Shown piece after piece: positions 8,295 through 17,708 of a DNA stretch of 64,000 nt. Under the pieces are notes generated by a model. The model searched no databases and was not told the origin of the DNA. It saw only the letters and a program-made list of their open reading frames with translations. Position 1 is the stretch's first letter, and each line of letters starts with the position of its first letter. This DNA comes from Bin87 sp965262485. GTDB lineage: Bacteria > Chloroflexota > Dehalococcoidia > Lucifugimonadales > UBA3495. Both the position numbers and the translations under genes were made by a program. The stretch lies in contig OZ253540.1 of the NCBI GenBank assembly GCA_965262485.1, forward strand, positions 3,968,001 through 4,032,000. Reading direction: 5' to 3'.

Positions 8295-8407
8295 GGGCCC
8301 CTGTCATTGCGAGCGTAGCGTGGCAACCTCGATGAGGTGTGCAATGACGGTAGGCTGAGGCATCGAGATTGCCACGTCGCTGACGCTCCTCGCAATGACA
8401 GGGGCCC
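8295..8407. repeat. Palindromic repeat with 19-bp perfect inverted ends
   Basis: GGGCCCCTGTCATTGCGAG at 8295-8313 is exactly complementary to 8389-8407. The interior carries the GTGGCAACCTCGATGAG/CATCGAGATTGCCACG stem of the TGTCATTGCGAG family. The rest of the 384-base gap between hpt and the gamma-glutamyltransferase gene holds only such repeats. Confidence 0.75.
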
Positions 8408-8444
8408 CTCAAAGGCTGGCAATCGGGTTGCCGGCGCATCGCAC

Positions 8445-10073
8445 CTAAAAGCCCACGGCCTGGCCGTCGCCGCGGGGGTCGGATGCGCCGATGAGGACGC
8501 CGCGGCGTTGGTCGCGGACGATGAGCTGCACCACGCCGTGGTAGGAGCCCAGCGAGTTTTGCACCACGTTGTGACCCATGCGGGTGAGGTCGCGGATGGT
8601 GTCATCGGGCATACCCACCTCGACGCGCAGTTCGCCGGGCCGGTTGATGGTGGCGGGATCGGTGCCGGGGAAGCTGTACCAGCGGGGAGACTCCACGGCG
8701 TCCTGAGACTGGAGGCCGCCATCGATGAGCTTGGACAGGATTTGTGCGCCACACTGGGGTTGCAGATCGCCGCCGGGCGTTCCGCCGACGATGGCGACCT
8801 GGCCGTTGACGGTGGTGAGGTAGCAATTGAGGGTGTGCATGGTGCGTTTGCCGGGCTCGATGACGTTGGGGTGGTCGGCTTCCAGGCTGAACCCGCGCCC
8901 GGCGCGATTGTTGAACAGGATGCCGGTGCCGGCGGCCACAACTCCGGAACCGAAACCGTTGGAAAGGCTGTGAATCCAGCTAACGGCGTTGCCGTCGCCG
9001 TCGGCTACGCAAAAATAGGTGGTGTCGCCGTGGCCGTCCACAGGAGTCAGCGGCCTTACTTCGCCGCCGGCCTGGAAGGGGTGGATCTGGTCACGGCGCA
9101 TGTCGGCGTATTCCTGGGACAGCAGGCCGTCCAGGGGCCATTCGACAAAATTGGGGTCGCCGGCGAGACGGTTGCGGTCGGAATAGGCGATTTTCTTGGC
9201 TTCGACCAGGAGGTGAATTGCGTCGGCGGAGTTGGGAGTCATGGATGTAAGGTCGTGGCCGCTGACGATGTTGAGCATCTGGAGCAGCAGGAATCCCTGA
9301 GACGGAGGGCGGGTCTGGTACACACGGTGGCCACGGTATTCGGCGCTGATGGGTTCGCCAACAGCGGCGTGATGATTGTTGAAATCGGCGACGGCGAATG
9401 CTCCACCAAAGTGGTTGAGTCCGGCTACCATCCGCTCGGCCAGGGGGCCGCGATAGAAAGCGTCGGCGCCACCCTCGGAGACGGCGCGGATAGATGCAGC
9501 GAGGTCCTGGTTGACCAGCACGTCGCCTTCGCGCGGAGGCCGTCCGCCGGTGAGGTAAACATCAGCGGTGGAGCTGAACCGCGCCAGCAACTCGGCGCTG
9601 TTGGCAAACACTCTGGCGATGCGGGGCGGGACCGGAAAGCCGTACTGGGCGTAGCGGATGGCGGGTTCCAGCAGGTCGGCGAAGGGCAGGGTGCAGAAAT
9701 CGCGATGGAGCGATTCCCAGGCGGCCACCTCACCGGGGACGGATACCGAGTGGGGGCCGGCAATGGGCATCAGGTCGAGTCCCTGCTGGCGGTAGTAGCT
9801 GGCCTCGGCGCCCGACGCGGCGGCTCCGCTGCTGTTGATGTTGGTTACCTTGCCGGAGGATGCCTCGTAGGCCAGGATGAAAGAGTCGCCGCCGAGACCA
9901 CACATTGGGACAATGGTTACACATTCTACGGCGGCAACCGCCAGGGCGGCGTCGAAGGCGTTGCCACCGTTTTGCAGGACTCGCAATCCGGCAGCGGCGG
10001 CCAACGGAGAATCTGAGGAAACCATGCCGTGCTGACCGTACACGGGGCTGCGGGTCAGGTTAGTGATGGACAT
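8445..10073 (-). CDS. ggt: Gamma-glutamyltransferase family protein
   Basis: A 542-residue Ntn-hydrolase that would cleave or transfer gamma-glutamyl groups. The N-terminal GMVSSDSPLAAAAGLRVLQN followed by GGNAFDAALA is characteristic. The self-cleavage site is the Thr pair in DGHGDTTYFCVADGDGNAVS, about two thirds of the way along, giving large and small subunits. ATG 10073 is chosen because GGAGG stands upstream and the protein then begins like the family; the frame stays open upstream into repeat DNA. No export signal is visible, which is unusual for classical GGT and suggests a cytoplasmic acylase-like role. Confidence 0.88.
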   Translation of the reverse strand: MSITNLTRSPVYGQHGMVSSDSPLAAAAGLRVLQNGGNAFDAALAVAAVECVTIVPMCGLGGDSFILAYEASSGKVTNINSSGAAASGAEASYYRQQGLDLMPIAGPHSVSVPGEVAAWESLHRDFCTLPFADLLEPAIRYAQYGFPVPPRIARVFANSAELLARFSSTADVYLTGGRPPREGDVLVNQDLAASIRAVSEGGADAFYRGPLAERMVAGLNHFGGAFAVADFNNHHAAVGEPISAEYRGHRVYQTRPPSQGFLLLQMLNIVSGHDLTSMTPNSADAIHLLVEAKKIAYSDRNRLAGDPNFVEWPLDGLLSQEYADMRRDQIHPFQAGGEVRPLTPVDGHGDTTYFCVADGDGNAVSWIHSLSNGFGSGVVAAGTGILFNNRAGRGFSLEADHPNVIEPGKRTMHTLNCYLTTVNGQVAIVGGTPGGDLQPQCGAQILSKLIDGGLQSQDAVESPRWYSFPGTDPATINRPGELRVEVGMPDDTIRDLTRMGHNVVQNSLGSYHGVVQLIVRDQRRGVLIGASDPRGDGQAVGF

Positions 10074-10185
10074 AACGAACCTCCGGTGGTTGGGCTGGCC
10101 GTTGTCGCCGAGCTGTATTCGCCGAACTGTATTTGATGATGCCGGTACATGATGCACCACGCGAGGATTGGAGGCAACCGGAGGG

Positions 10186-10603
10186 ACGCCCCTCACCCCC
10201 GGCCCCTCTCCCAACGGGAGAGGGGAGCCGAATCTAACACGGATGGACAGGATTTTGGGCCGGGGCAGGGGACGGGGTTGCCAACCCCCGCATCGAGTAC
10301 GGGGTTGCGAATTTCACCCTCACCCCAACCCTCTCCCATCGAGGGAGAGGGGGACTGCCGTTTTACATCGATGAACAGGATGGACAGGATTTTGGGCCGT
10401 GGAAGGCAACGGGATTGTCAACCTCCGCATCGAGTACGGGGTCGTAATAGCAAAGCGGGTGCCCTTCCTGTCACTGAGAGGAGCGCAGCGACGTGGCAAC
10501 CCTGTCCTCGCCCCCTCTCCCATCAAAGGAGAGGGCTGGGGTGAGGGTGAAAATCCGCACTGACCACCCCCCGCTCATCCTGAGCTTGTCGAAGGATCGC
10601 CCC
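10186..10603. repeat. Cluster of intergenic palindromic repeats
   Basis: Most of the 573-base gap between the ggt and fumC genes is repeats: CCCTCACCCC/CCTCTCCC palindromes at about 10188-10228, 10318-10350 and 10505-10545; copies of GGATGGACAGGATTTTGGGC at about 10241-10260 and 10380-10400; a block at 10304-10366 that recurs base for base at 34581-34643; and half of the CTCATCCTGAGCTTGTCGAA unit at 10571-10600. No gene is seen. The fumC side marks the change in GC skew. Confidence 0.7.
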
Positions 10604-10646
10604 GCCGCCCTATCGCGAGGAGCGCCGGTGAATTTGGCTGCGGTGT

Positions 10647-12062
10647 TTAGCCCCCGCCTCCGCGCACTTCCAGGCTGGGCTTGGTCATCTCTTCGGGATT
10701 CAGCAGCGCATCCAGCTCGGTTTCGCTCAGCGACGTGTCGTTGCGGGCCACCTCGCGGATGGTCTTCCCCGTTTCAGCAGCTTTCTTGGCAATCCCGGCA
10801 GCGGCGTCATAGCCAATCGACGGAGCCAGCGCCGTTCCCAGCATCAACCCCTTCTCCACCATCGCCGGCCCGGTTTCCGTGGCCGTGATGCCGTCCACGC
10901 ACTGCTCCGCAAAATTCTTGGCCGACGCCGCCAGCAGGGTTATCGATTGAAGCAGGTTATAAGCGGCCACCGGCATCATGGTATTCAGCTCGAAATACCC
11001 TCCGGCGCCCGCCAGCGCCACGGTCGCGTCGTTGCCCACCACGTGCGCTGACACCTGGATCACAGACTCGGCGATTACCGGGTTGACCTTGCCCGGCATT
11101 ATGCTGCTGCCGGGCTGCACCTCGGGCAGGTTAATTTCCCCCAGGCCGGCCCGTGGCCCGCAACCCAGGAATCGAATGTCGTTGGCAATTTTGTGCATAC
11201 TGACTGCCACCGTCTTCAGCTGCCCGCTCGCTTCCACTATCCCGTCCAGCGTAGCCTGAGCCTGGAAATGGTTTCCGGTTTCCCGGATATCAACCCCGGT
11301 CATCGCACTCAGATGGCGGCACGTGCGCTCCGAAAACTCGGGGTGGGTATTCACGCCCGTGCCCACGGCGGTGCCACCCAATGCCACCTCGGCCAGCGCT
11401 TGCTGCGCCCGGCCAACCCTGGCAATACTGTACTCGGCCTGGCCGGCGTATCCCTTGAATTCCTGGCCCAACCGAACCGGCGTGGCATCCTGAAGATGCG
11501 TGCGTCCCGTCTTGATGATGGGCCAAAATTCATCGGCTTTGGCTCCAAGGGCAGTTTGCAGCTTCTGCAGCCCCGGCAGCAGGTCGTCCTTGATCCCCAG
11601 CAGCGCAGCCAGGTGGATGCTCGTCGGTATCACGTCGTTGGACGACTGCCCCAGATTGACGTGATCGTTGGGGTGCACCAGCCTGGACCCCAGGTCGCCC
11701 CCCAAAATTTGCGACGCCCGGTTTGCAATCACCTCATTGGCGTTGGTGTTGGTAGAGGTGCCCGAGCCGGTCTGGAATATATCCAGTACAAAGTGATCGT
11801 CATGCTGACCGTCCACCACTTCCTGGGCCGCCGCTACAATGGCCTCCCCAATTCCCCGATCCAGCACGCCCAGATCCATGTTGGTACGCGCCGCCGCCAG
11901 TTTGATCAGTCCCAAAGCCCGTATGAATTGTCGGGGGAAACGCAGGTCGCTGATCGGAAAATTCAGCACCGCACGCATTGTGGACGCGCCGTAGAGCGCA
12001 GCGGCGGGAACCTGCACCTCGCCCATGGAATCCCGTTCGATCCGCGTAGTGGAAGTGGTCAT
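10647..12062 (-). CDS. fumC: Class II fumarate hydratase
   Basis: The 471-residue iron-independent fumarase interconverts fumarate and malate in the TCA cycle. The superfamily signature GSSIMPGKVNPV is present in the C-terminal half, with the substrate-site segments TGSGTSTNTNANEV and HPNDHVNLGQSSND earlier. The length is standard for FumC homotetramers. AGGAAGG precedes ATG 12062. It is followed downstream by repeats. Confidence 0.95.
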   Translation of the reverse strand: MTTSTTRIERDSMGEVQVPAAALYGASTMRAVLNFPISDLRFPRQFIRALGLIKLAAARTNMDLGVLDRGIGEAIVAAAQEVVDGQHDDHFVLDIFQTGSGTSTNTNANEVIANRASQILGGDLGSRLVHPNDHVNLGQSSNDVIPTSIHLAALLGIKDDLLPGLQKLQTALGAKADEFWPIIKTGRTHLQDATPVRLGQEFKGYAGQAEYSIARVGRAQQALAEVALGGTAVGTGVNTHPEFSERTCRHLSAMTGVDIRETGNHFQAQATLDGIVEASGQLKTVAVSMHKIANDIRFLGCGPRAGLGEINLPEVQPGSSIMPGKVNPVIAESVIQVSAHVVGNDATVALAGAGGYFELNTMMPVAAYNLLQSITLLAASAKNFAEQCVDGITATETGPAMVEKGLMLGTALAPSIGYDAAAGIAKKAAETGKTIREVARNDTSLSETELDALLNPEEMTKPSLEVRGGGG

Positions 12063-12164
12063 ATCTTGTTGCCTTCCTGTAATGGAGTGTCGTAAGCGGC
12101 GCCCGCCAGCACGGCGGCCACGGCCTCAATTCAGTTTAACATTTCGAGACGTTGACAAATCGGC

Positions 12165-13715
12165 CTATTTCCCTTCCTGGATAAACTCGGCTATCCGTTC
12201 TGCGATCATGATGGTGGTGGCGTTGGTGTTCGCACGAATTACGTCGGGCATTACCGACGCATCCACCACGCGCAGGTTTTGCAGCCCGTACACGTGGCAG
12301 TATTGGTCCACCACCGCGTCCAGGTCCGAGCCCGGACCCATCTTGCACGTTCCGGAAGAGTGGTGCTGGGTGTAGGCATTTCTCAGCAACCATTGATCCA
12401 GCGTGGCGTTCGATTCCAGGTCGGCGTCGGTGGGAGACAAGCGCTCGGCAATATACGGTTTGAACGTCGGCTGTTCGGCGACCTCCAAACCCAGCCGGAC
12501 CGCCGCCCTCATCCGCGCCCGGTCGCCCGGGTCGGAAAGATAGTCGTAAAACAGATCGGGCTGCTGGTGCGGGTCGGTGGACGTCAGCCGCAGCCGCCCG
12601 GCGGTAATCGCGTTTTGCAAAGCGGCGCTGAATCCAAAATGAAAGTCATCGGAGTCGATCTGCACACTGGCCGGCCGGTGTTCGCTGGTCATCAGGATTG
12701 GCGTTAGCTGAATGTCTGCGCGAGTGCCCGTTCCTTCCGGGCTGTATCGCAGGCCCACCTGTATGCTCGGTGCGTCCAGGTCGGGCGGGTCTCCCACACC
12801 ACGGAACAGGCTGAACACCGCCGGATGATCCCGCAGGTTTTCTCCCACACCCGGCAAATCATGGATCACCGGAATCCCCATCTCACGCAGGTGGTCCGCC
12901 GGCCCTACGCCGGAAAGCATCAGAATCTGTGGGGACGCTATCGCTCCGCTGCTGAGTATGATCTGATCCCCTTCGATGGTGAAAACTTCGCCTCCGCTCT
13001 CGGCTTCCACTCCCACAGCCGTCGTGCCCTCAAACAGTATCCGCCGCACCGTCACATTGCCGCGGACGGTAAGGTTCAGCCGGTGGCGCGACATCGAAAG
13101 GTAGGTCAGCGACGTGCTCATCCGCACGCCATCGATGTTGTTCAGCGGGCGCGCCGCGATCCCGTTGGAATCGGGGTGATTCTGATCAGGATCTTCCGGG
13201 AATCCCAAAGACTTGCAGGCGTCGTAAAACGCCTCCGCCACCGGCAGCCATTCCTCGCGCTTGTATCGCCGCACCGGAATCGGCCCCGAGTTACCGTGAA
13301 AATCATCCCCGCCATAATCCAGGTCATTCTCCAGCCGGCGGAAGTAGGGCAACACCTTCGTAAACGACCATTCGTCATTGCCGAATACGGCCCAGTTGTC
13401 GTAGTCCTCGGGGACGCCACGGAACAACACCTGTCCGTTGATGCTGCTCGATCCGCCCATGGCGCGTCCTCGGGGGATCTGTATTGCTTCCTCCTGTTCC
13501 GGTGTACCGCGGGCCGTGTATCCCCAGTTGTGAGGACCGTAGGCGGATCGCCACACGTTGTTGCCGTTCTTCAGGTCTACCGGCAGATGCTCAAAGTCTG
13601 GATAATCCGGCCCGGCTTCCAGAAGCAACACCGACCGCGTGCCGTCCTCGGTCAACCGCGCCGCCAGGGTGCAACCCGCGGAGCCGCCCCCGATGATTAT
13701 GTAATCGTATTTCAA
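12165..13715 (-). CDS. GMC family FAD-dependent alcohol oxidoreductase
   Basis: A 516-residue protein of the choline dehydrogenase/glucose oxidase family. It has the dinucleotide-binding motif IIIGGGSAGCTLAARL (about 6-21), a second GMC signature GRAMGGSSSINGQVLFRG and the active-site His in YTQHHSSGTCKMGPGSD. A terminal Asn in RANTNATTIM takes the usual second position. The start is TTG 13715, eight bases behind AAGGAG. Substrate unknown. It is a paralogue of the gene at 46803-48338. It precedes fumC on the same strand, separated by 102 bases. Confidence 0.92.
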   Translation of the reverse strand: MKYDYIIIGGGSAGCTLAARLTEDGTRSVLLLEAGPDYPDFEHLPVDLKNGNNVWRSAYGPHNWGYTARGTPEQEEAIQIPRGRAMGGSSSINGQVLFRGVPEDYDNWAVFGNDEWSFTKVLPYFRRLENDLDYGGDDFHGNSGPIPVRRYKREEWLPVAEAFYDACKSLGFPEDPDQNHPDSNGIAARPLNNIDGVRMSTSLTYLSMSRHRLNLTVRGNVTVRRILFEGTTAVGVEAESGGEVFTIEGDQIILSSGAIASPQILMLSGVGPADHLREMGIPVIHDLPGVGENLRDHPAVFSLFRGVGDPPDLDAPSIQVGLRYSPEGTGTRADIQLTPILMTSEHRPASVQIDSDDFHFGFSAALQNAITAGRLRLTSTDPHQQPDLFYDYLSDPGDRARMRAAVRLGLEVAEQPTFKPYIAERLSPTDADLESNATLDQWLLRNAYTQHHSSGTCKMGPGSDLDAVVDQYCHVYGLQNLRVVDASVMPDVIRANTNATTIMIAERIAEFIQEGK

Positions 13716-13814
13716 CGTGATATCTCCTTATATGACGCTCGCGATGACACTCGCGAACCGAAAATGCCTGTTCTTGCTGCCGTCGTATCGACCATGCCTG
13801 TCATGCCGACGCCG

Positions 13815-14201
13815 CTAAAGCTCGCAACTGTCCAGCAGGCAGTTGAACAAGTCCAACCCGTCCATTCCGTCCAGCGATTCATCGTGAACGTCCGCCAGGT
13901 GTTTCATAATGCGCGGGGTGTTCATCGGTATCAGCAGCGCGGTGGCATTGATGCTCACGATGCCAATCATTGGATGCGCCACAAACCGCCCAAACGCCTG
14001 CTCCTGTTGCTCGCACCGCAAACACCGCACCGTAATTTCTTCGTCCCGAGCGTCGTAGATCAACTGCATTAGCGGTTCGCCATGATATCGGGCGTCATAC
14101 ACCAGACCATTGCCAAATCGGTCCGTACCCACAAATTCCACCACGAGCGAGTTCGTCCACCCCTCCGCGGGGAAAACCACCCGGTTGCTATCCTTGGGCA
14201 A
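13815..14201 (-). CDS. Hypothetical soluble protein
   Basis: About 128 residues, with no recognised family. It contains two Cys close together (RCLRCEQQEQAFGRF), a central beta-rich region and an acidic C-terminus ending CLLDSCEL. A GTG at 14210 abuts AGGAG too closely; TTG at 14201, eight bases from AGGAGG, is the better start. CxxC plus the terminal Cys pair could bind a metal, but that is only a suggestion. Confidence 0.6.
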   Translation of the reverse strand: MPKDSNRVVFPAEGWTNSLVVEFVGTDRFGNGLVYDARYHGEPLMQLIYDARDEEITVRCLRCEQQEQAFGRFVAHPMIGIVSINATALLIPMNTPRIMKHLADVHDESLDGMDGLDLFNCLLDSCEL

Positions 14202-14380
14202 GGTACTCACCTCCTGCGCTCCCGTTAGTCGTAGCCTGATTTTACCGCATCAACGCCCGATTCAAAACCGGCGGCAACCGCCTTAACCGCCACCCAGGGC
14301 AGCCGATCATCGGTTGCTCTGTTGCCTGTGGTATGGCAACATTAGCCCATCAAAATGACGCGGCGCAAAGGAGCCCCTGA

Positions 14381-15175
14381 ATGAGCCTGGATATATTTGA
14401 CGTTACCGGTCAAAAAGTGCTGTTGGTTGGCGCCGGTCGAGGCATTGGAAAAGGCATCGCGCTGGCTTTCGCCAACGCCGGCGCCGATGTCGCCGTAACC
14501 GGATTGACCCCCACCGGAGTCAACCGCGTCGCCGACGAAATCCGTGCCAACGGGGGCGCCTGCTTGCCCCTCACCGGCGATGCCACCAAGTCCGCCGACA
14601 TGGACGAGATCGCCGCCAGGACCATCGCCGAATTCGGCCGGATTGATACCCTCGTCAACTGCGTTGGCGACGCCATTCGCAAGCCCGTGGTCCAGCTACC
14701 CGGAAACGATACTCCCGGCATGACCGAAGAAGAATGGCATAGCATCATCGACATCAACCTCACCGAGGCATTCCAGGGATGCCGCGCTGTCGGACCCCAC
14801 CTGCTCGACCGCCGACAGGGTTGCGTCATCAACATCAGCGGCTGGGCATCCTTCCGCGGCCGGCCCATGTCGGCGGCCTATGACGCTGCCAAAGCCGGCC
14901 TGATGCGCTTCACCGAATGCGTCGCCCAGGAGTGGGCGCCCTTTGGCGTCCGCTGCAACGCCATTGCCCCCGGCACCTTCCCCGACCCGGAACAGATGTC
15001 TGCCGACGCCTTCGCCGCCCGCGACGCTGCCGCCGGAGATTCCGTCCCGTTGGCCCGGGTGGGCCGCCTCATCGAAGTCGGTTATCTGGCCGTTTACCTG
15101 GCGTCCGGCGCCGCCTCCTACGTCACCGGACAAACTTGGGCTATCGACGGCGGGGTCAGCATCAAACATCCGTAA
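14381..15175 (+). CDS. Short-chain dehydrogenase/reductase
   Basis: The 264-residue NAD(P)-dependent oxidoreductase has the Rossmann motif GAGRGIGKGIA near residues 18-28, NxxG-like TLVNCVGD, catalytic Ser in INISGWASF and the YxxxK pair in AAYDAAKAG. The C-terminal GQTWAIDGGVS is typical of classical SDRs. AAGGAG stands eight bases before the ATG. The acyl-CoA ligase follows 57 bases downstream on the same strand, so the two probably serve one acid or alcohol degradation route. Confidence 0.92.
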   Translation: MSLDIFDVTGQKVLLVGAGRGIGKGIALAFANAGADVAVTGLTPTGVNRVADEIRANGGACLPLTGDATKSADMDEIAARTIAEFGRIDTLVNCVGDAIRKPVVQLPGNDTPGMTEEEWHSIIDINLTEAFQGCRAVGPHLLDRRQGCVINISGWASFRGRPMSAAYDAAKAGLMRFTECVAQEWAPFGVRCNAIAPGTFPDPEQMSADAFAARDAAAGDSVPLARVGRLIEVGYLAVYLASGAASYVTGQTWAIDGGVSIKHP

Positions 15176-15232
15176 CGCGACCGTCCGCCCTTTCGCGCTC
15201 AAGTTGATCATTCCGTCGCGGAGAGTTGCACC

Positions 15233-16870
15233 ATGACCATGCGATACGAGCTGCTGGCGCACCGCATACTGGAGCGGGCCGCCGTCCAGTTCCCCAACAA
15301 ACAGATCGTTACCCGGATCGGTGAGGGCACGCACCGCTATTCCTACGCCGACATGTTTGGCCGCACCGCACGTTTGGGCAATGCCCTCCGCAACCTCGGC
15401 ATCGGCCCCGGCGACCGGGTCGGCACCTTCGCCTGGAACACCTACCGGCATCTTGAGGCATACTTCGCTCCGCCTTCCATCGGAGCGGTGGTACACACTA
15501 TCAACATCCGGCTCGCCGCCGACGACATCGTCTACATCATCAACCACGCCGGCGACAAGGCTCTCCTCATCGACCCCGACCTCGCGCCCCTTGTCGAAGC
15601 CATCGCCCATCGCCTCACCACCGTGGAGCGCTACATCATCCTGGGCGACGCCAGCGATATCGACACCACGTTGCCTTCCCCCATCGCCTACGAAGACCTG
15701 CTGGCCTCGGCCTCCAGCGAATATCATCCCGCCGTGGTCGACGAATATTCCATCATGGGCCTGTGCTACACCTCGGCCACCACCGGGTTGCCCAAAGGTG
15801 TTGCTTACTCCCACCGCGCCGTTTATCTGCACACCCTCTCCGTCGCCACCGTGGACGTCCTCGGCGTTTCCGAGCGCGACCGCGTCATGGCTGTCGTCCC
15901 CATGTTTCACGCCAACTGCTGGGGTTTGCCCTACGTCTCGACCCTGGTGGGCGCCGACCAGATTTTCCCCGGCAGCCGGCCCGGCCCGCGTGAAATCTGC
16001 GAACTGGTGGAAACCGAAGGTGTCACTTTCAGCGCTGGCGTACCCACCATCTGGATCGGCGTCCTGGATTATTTGCAACGGTCCGGCATCGAGTACGACT
16101 TCTCCACATTGCGCGAAATCATCAGCGGCGGCTCCGCAGTGCCATTGGCCGTTTTGCAGGCTTACCGCGACCGTCTGGGCGTAGACATGATCCACGCCTA
16201 CGGCATGACCGAAGCAGCGCCCCTTGTCTCGGTAAACCGCCGTCGCACCGGCCTCGACCACCTGTCCGAAGCGGAGCGACTCGATCTGTGCGCGAAACAG
16301 GGCGTCGTTGCTCCCGGCATCGAAATGAAACTGGTGGACGATGAGGGACACGAGGCTGCCTGGGACGGCGAACAGCTGGGAGAATTATGGTTCCGCAGCC
16401 CCTGGATGGCCGATGAATACGTGAATGACGACCGCAGCGCCGAAACTTTCGTGGCCGGCTGGTATCACAGCGGCGACATCGCGTCCGTCGATGCGCATGG
16501 TTATATCCAGATCGTCGACCGCGTGAAAGACATGGTCAAAAGCGGCGGCGAATGGATTTCGTCGGTTGACCTGGAATCAGCCATTATGTCCCACCCCGAT
16601 GTGCTGGAGGCAGCCGTGATCGCCATACCCCATCCCCAGTGGCAGGAACGCCCCCTGGCCTGTGTGGTAACCAGGGCCGATTCCGGCAGCCGGCTCAATC
16701 GCCAGGCAATCCTCGATTTCATCCAGCCTAAATTCGCCCGGTGGTGGCTTCCCGACGACGTGGTTTTCATCGACGAAATCCCCAAAACCGGCGTGGGCAA
16801 ATTCGATAAGAAACTGCTGCGAGATCGTTTCCAACACCACCGCATCGATGGTCAGTCGGTTGACGGTTAG
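15233..16870 (+). CDS. AMP-dependent acyl-CoA synthetase
   Basis: A 545-residue ANL-superfamily enzyme that activates a carboxylic acid to its acyl-CoA through an acyl-adenylate. The P-loop reads YTSATTGLPKGVAYSHR, where the usual SGTTG has become SATTG. Further motifs are YGMTEAAP, WYHSGDIASVD, RVKDMVKSGGEWIS and the C-terminal catalytic Lys in PKTGVGKFDKK. It is closest in style to medium- and long-chain fatty-acid ligases. It probably forms an operon with the upstream SDR. Confidence 0.92.
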   Translation: MTMRYELLAHRILERAAVQFPNKQIVTRIGEGTHRYSYADMFGRTARLGNALRNLGIGPGDRVGTFAWNTYRHLEAYFAPPSIGAVVHTINIRLAADDIVYIINHAGDKALLIDPDLAPLVEAIAHRLTTVERYIILGDASDIDTTLPSPIAYEDLLASASSEYHPAVVDEYSIMGLCYTSATTGLPKGVAYSHRAVYLHTLSVATVDVLGVSERDRVMAVVPMFHANCWGLPYVSTLVGADQIFPGSRPGPREICELVETEGVTFSAGVPTIWIGVLDYLQRSGIEYDFSTLREIISGGSAVPLAVLQAYRDRLGVDMIHAYGMTEAAPLVSVNRRRTGLDHLSEAERLDLCAKQGVVAPGIEMKLVDDEGHEAAWDGEQLGELWFRSPWMADEYVNDDRSAETFVAGWYHSGDIASVDAHGYIQIVDRVKDMVKSGGEWISSVDLESAIMSHPDVLEAAVIAIPHPQWQERPLACVVTRADSGSRLNRQAILDFIQPKFARWWLPDDVVFIDEIPKTGVGKFDKKLLRDRFQHHRIDGQSVDG

Positions 16871-16949
16871 TTGATGCTCAGATGGTTTATGGGAATGGGA
16901 TTGTTATCGCCCGGCCGGGCGTCAGCCCGGCTGTATCCTCGATAACGCG

Positions 16950-17678
16950 ATGACCCTGTCCGCCTCCGGAAATCTCGCCATCGCAGCAGCAGACTTGCGA
17001 AAAGACTACGCCGACCGCGCGGTGTTGCGCGGCATTGATCTCAGCATCGGTTGGGGTGAAGTCGTCGCTCTGTTCGGCGCCAACGGAGTCGGCAAAACCA
17101 CCCTGTTACGCATCCTGGCCGGCCTCGCCAGGCCCGACGCCGGCTCCGTCCGCATCGCCGGCCACCGCCTGGACCGTCGCGGCGAATCGGCCCGGCGTCT
17201 GGTCGGTTTTGTAGGCCATCAAACCATGCTGTACAACGACCTTACCTGCCGCGAAAATTTGCAATTCTACGCCCGCCTCTACGGCCTCAATAGTCCCCAC
17301 CACCGGATCGACGCTACTCTGGACCAGGTCAACCTGCTCAACCGCGCCGACCGCCGCGTTCGCACGCTCTCCCACGGTATGCAAAAGCGGCTCTCCGTCG
17401 CCCGCGCCATCCTCCACGAGCCGGCCATCCTCCTGATGGACGAGCCCGAATCCGGCCTTGATGCCGCATCCGTCGCAACGTTGGGCGCTCTATTGCAAGA
17501 CTGGGTAGAATCAGGGAAAACAGCGCTGCTCACTACCCACAACGAACGGGTCGGCCTTGATTGGTCCAACCGGGCGCTGGCATTGGCTGCCGGCCGGGTC
17601 GCTTTTGACTCGCCCACCAGTGCAACAACCGCCGCAGAGATACGGGCCGCAATGATGCCCGCATCGCTCCCTCGATAA
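16950..17678 (+). CDS. ccmA: Cytochrome c maturation ABC transporter ATPase CcmA
   Basis: The 242-residue ATP-binding subunit has Walker A GANGVGKT at about 43-50, signature LSHGMQKRLSVARA and Walker B ILLMDEPESGLD. Together with CcmB it powers release of holo-CcmE. CcmA, rather than another ABC ATPase, is supported by the adjacent ccmB, ccmC, ccmD and ccmE in order. Confidence 0.92.
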   Translation: MTLSASGNLAIAAADLRKDYADRAVLRGIDLSIGWGEVVALFGANGVGKTTLLRILAGLARPDAGSVRIAGHRLDRRGESARRLVGFVGHQTMLYNDLTCRENLQFYARLYGLNSPHHRIDATLDQVNLLNRADRRVRTLSHGMQKRLSVARAILHEPAILLMDEPESGLDAASVATLGALLQDWVESGKTALLTTHNERVGLDWSNRALALAAGRVAFDSPTSATTAAEIRAAMMPASLPR

Positions 17679-17708
17679 CCCAATCGCCGGATTCGCTGCA
17701 CTGTGGAG

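Noticed and set aside
8337..10016. A 559-codon frame antisense to the gamma-glutamyltransferase gene
   Set aside because: High-GC codon bias leaves long open antisense frames; low-complexity Gly/Val/Ala sequence without domains.
10186..10603. Possible CRISPR array in the repeated segment
   Set aside because: Repeats are palindromic, of unequal length and not separated by constant-length spacers; no cas genes in the window.
14696..16351. A 551-codon frame antisense to the SDR and acyl-CoA ligase genes
   Set aside because: It spans two well-supported genes on the other strand and encodes Gly/Asp/Val-rich sequence with no motifs.
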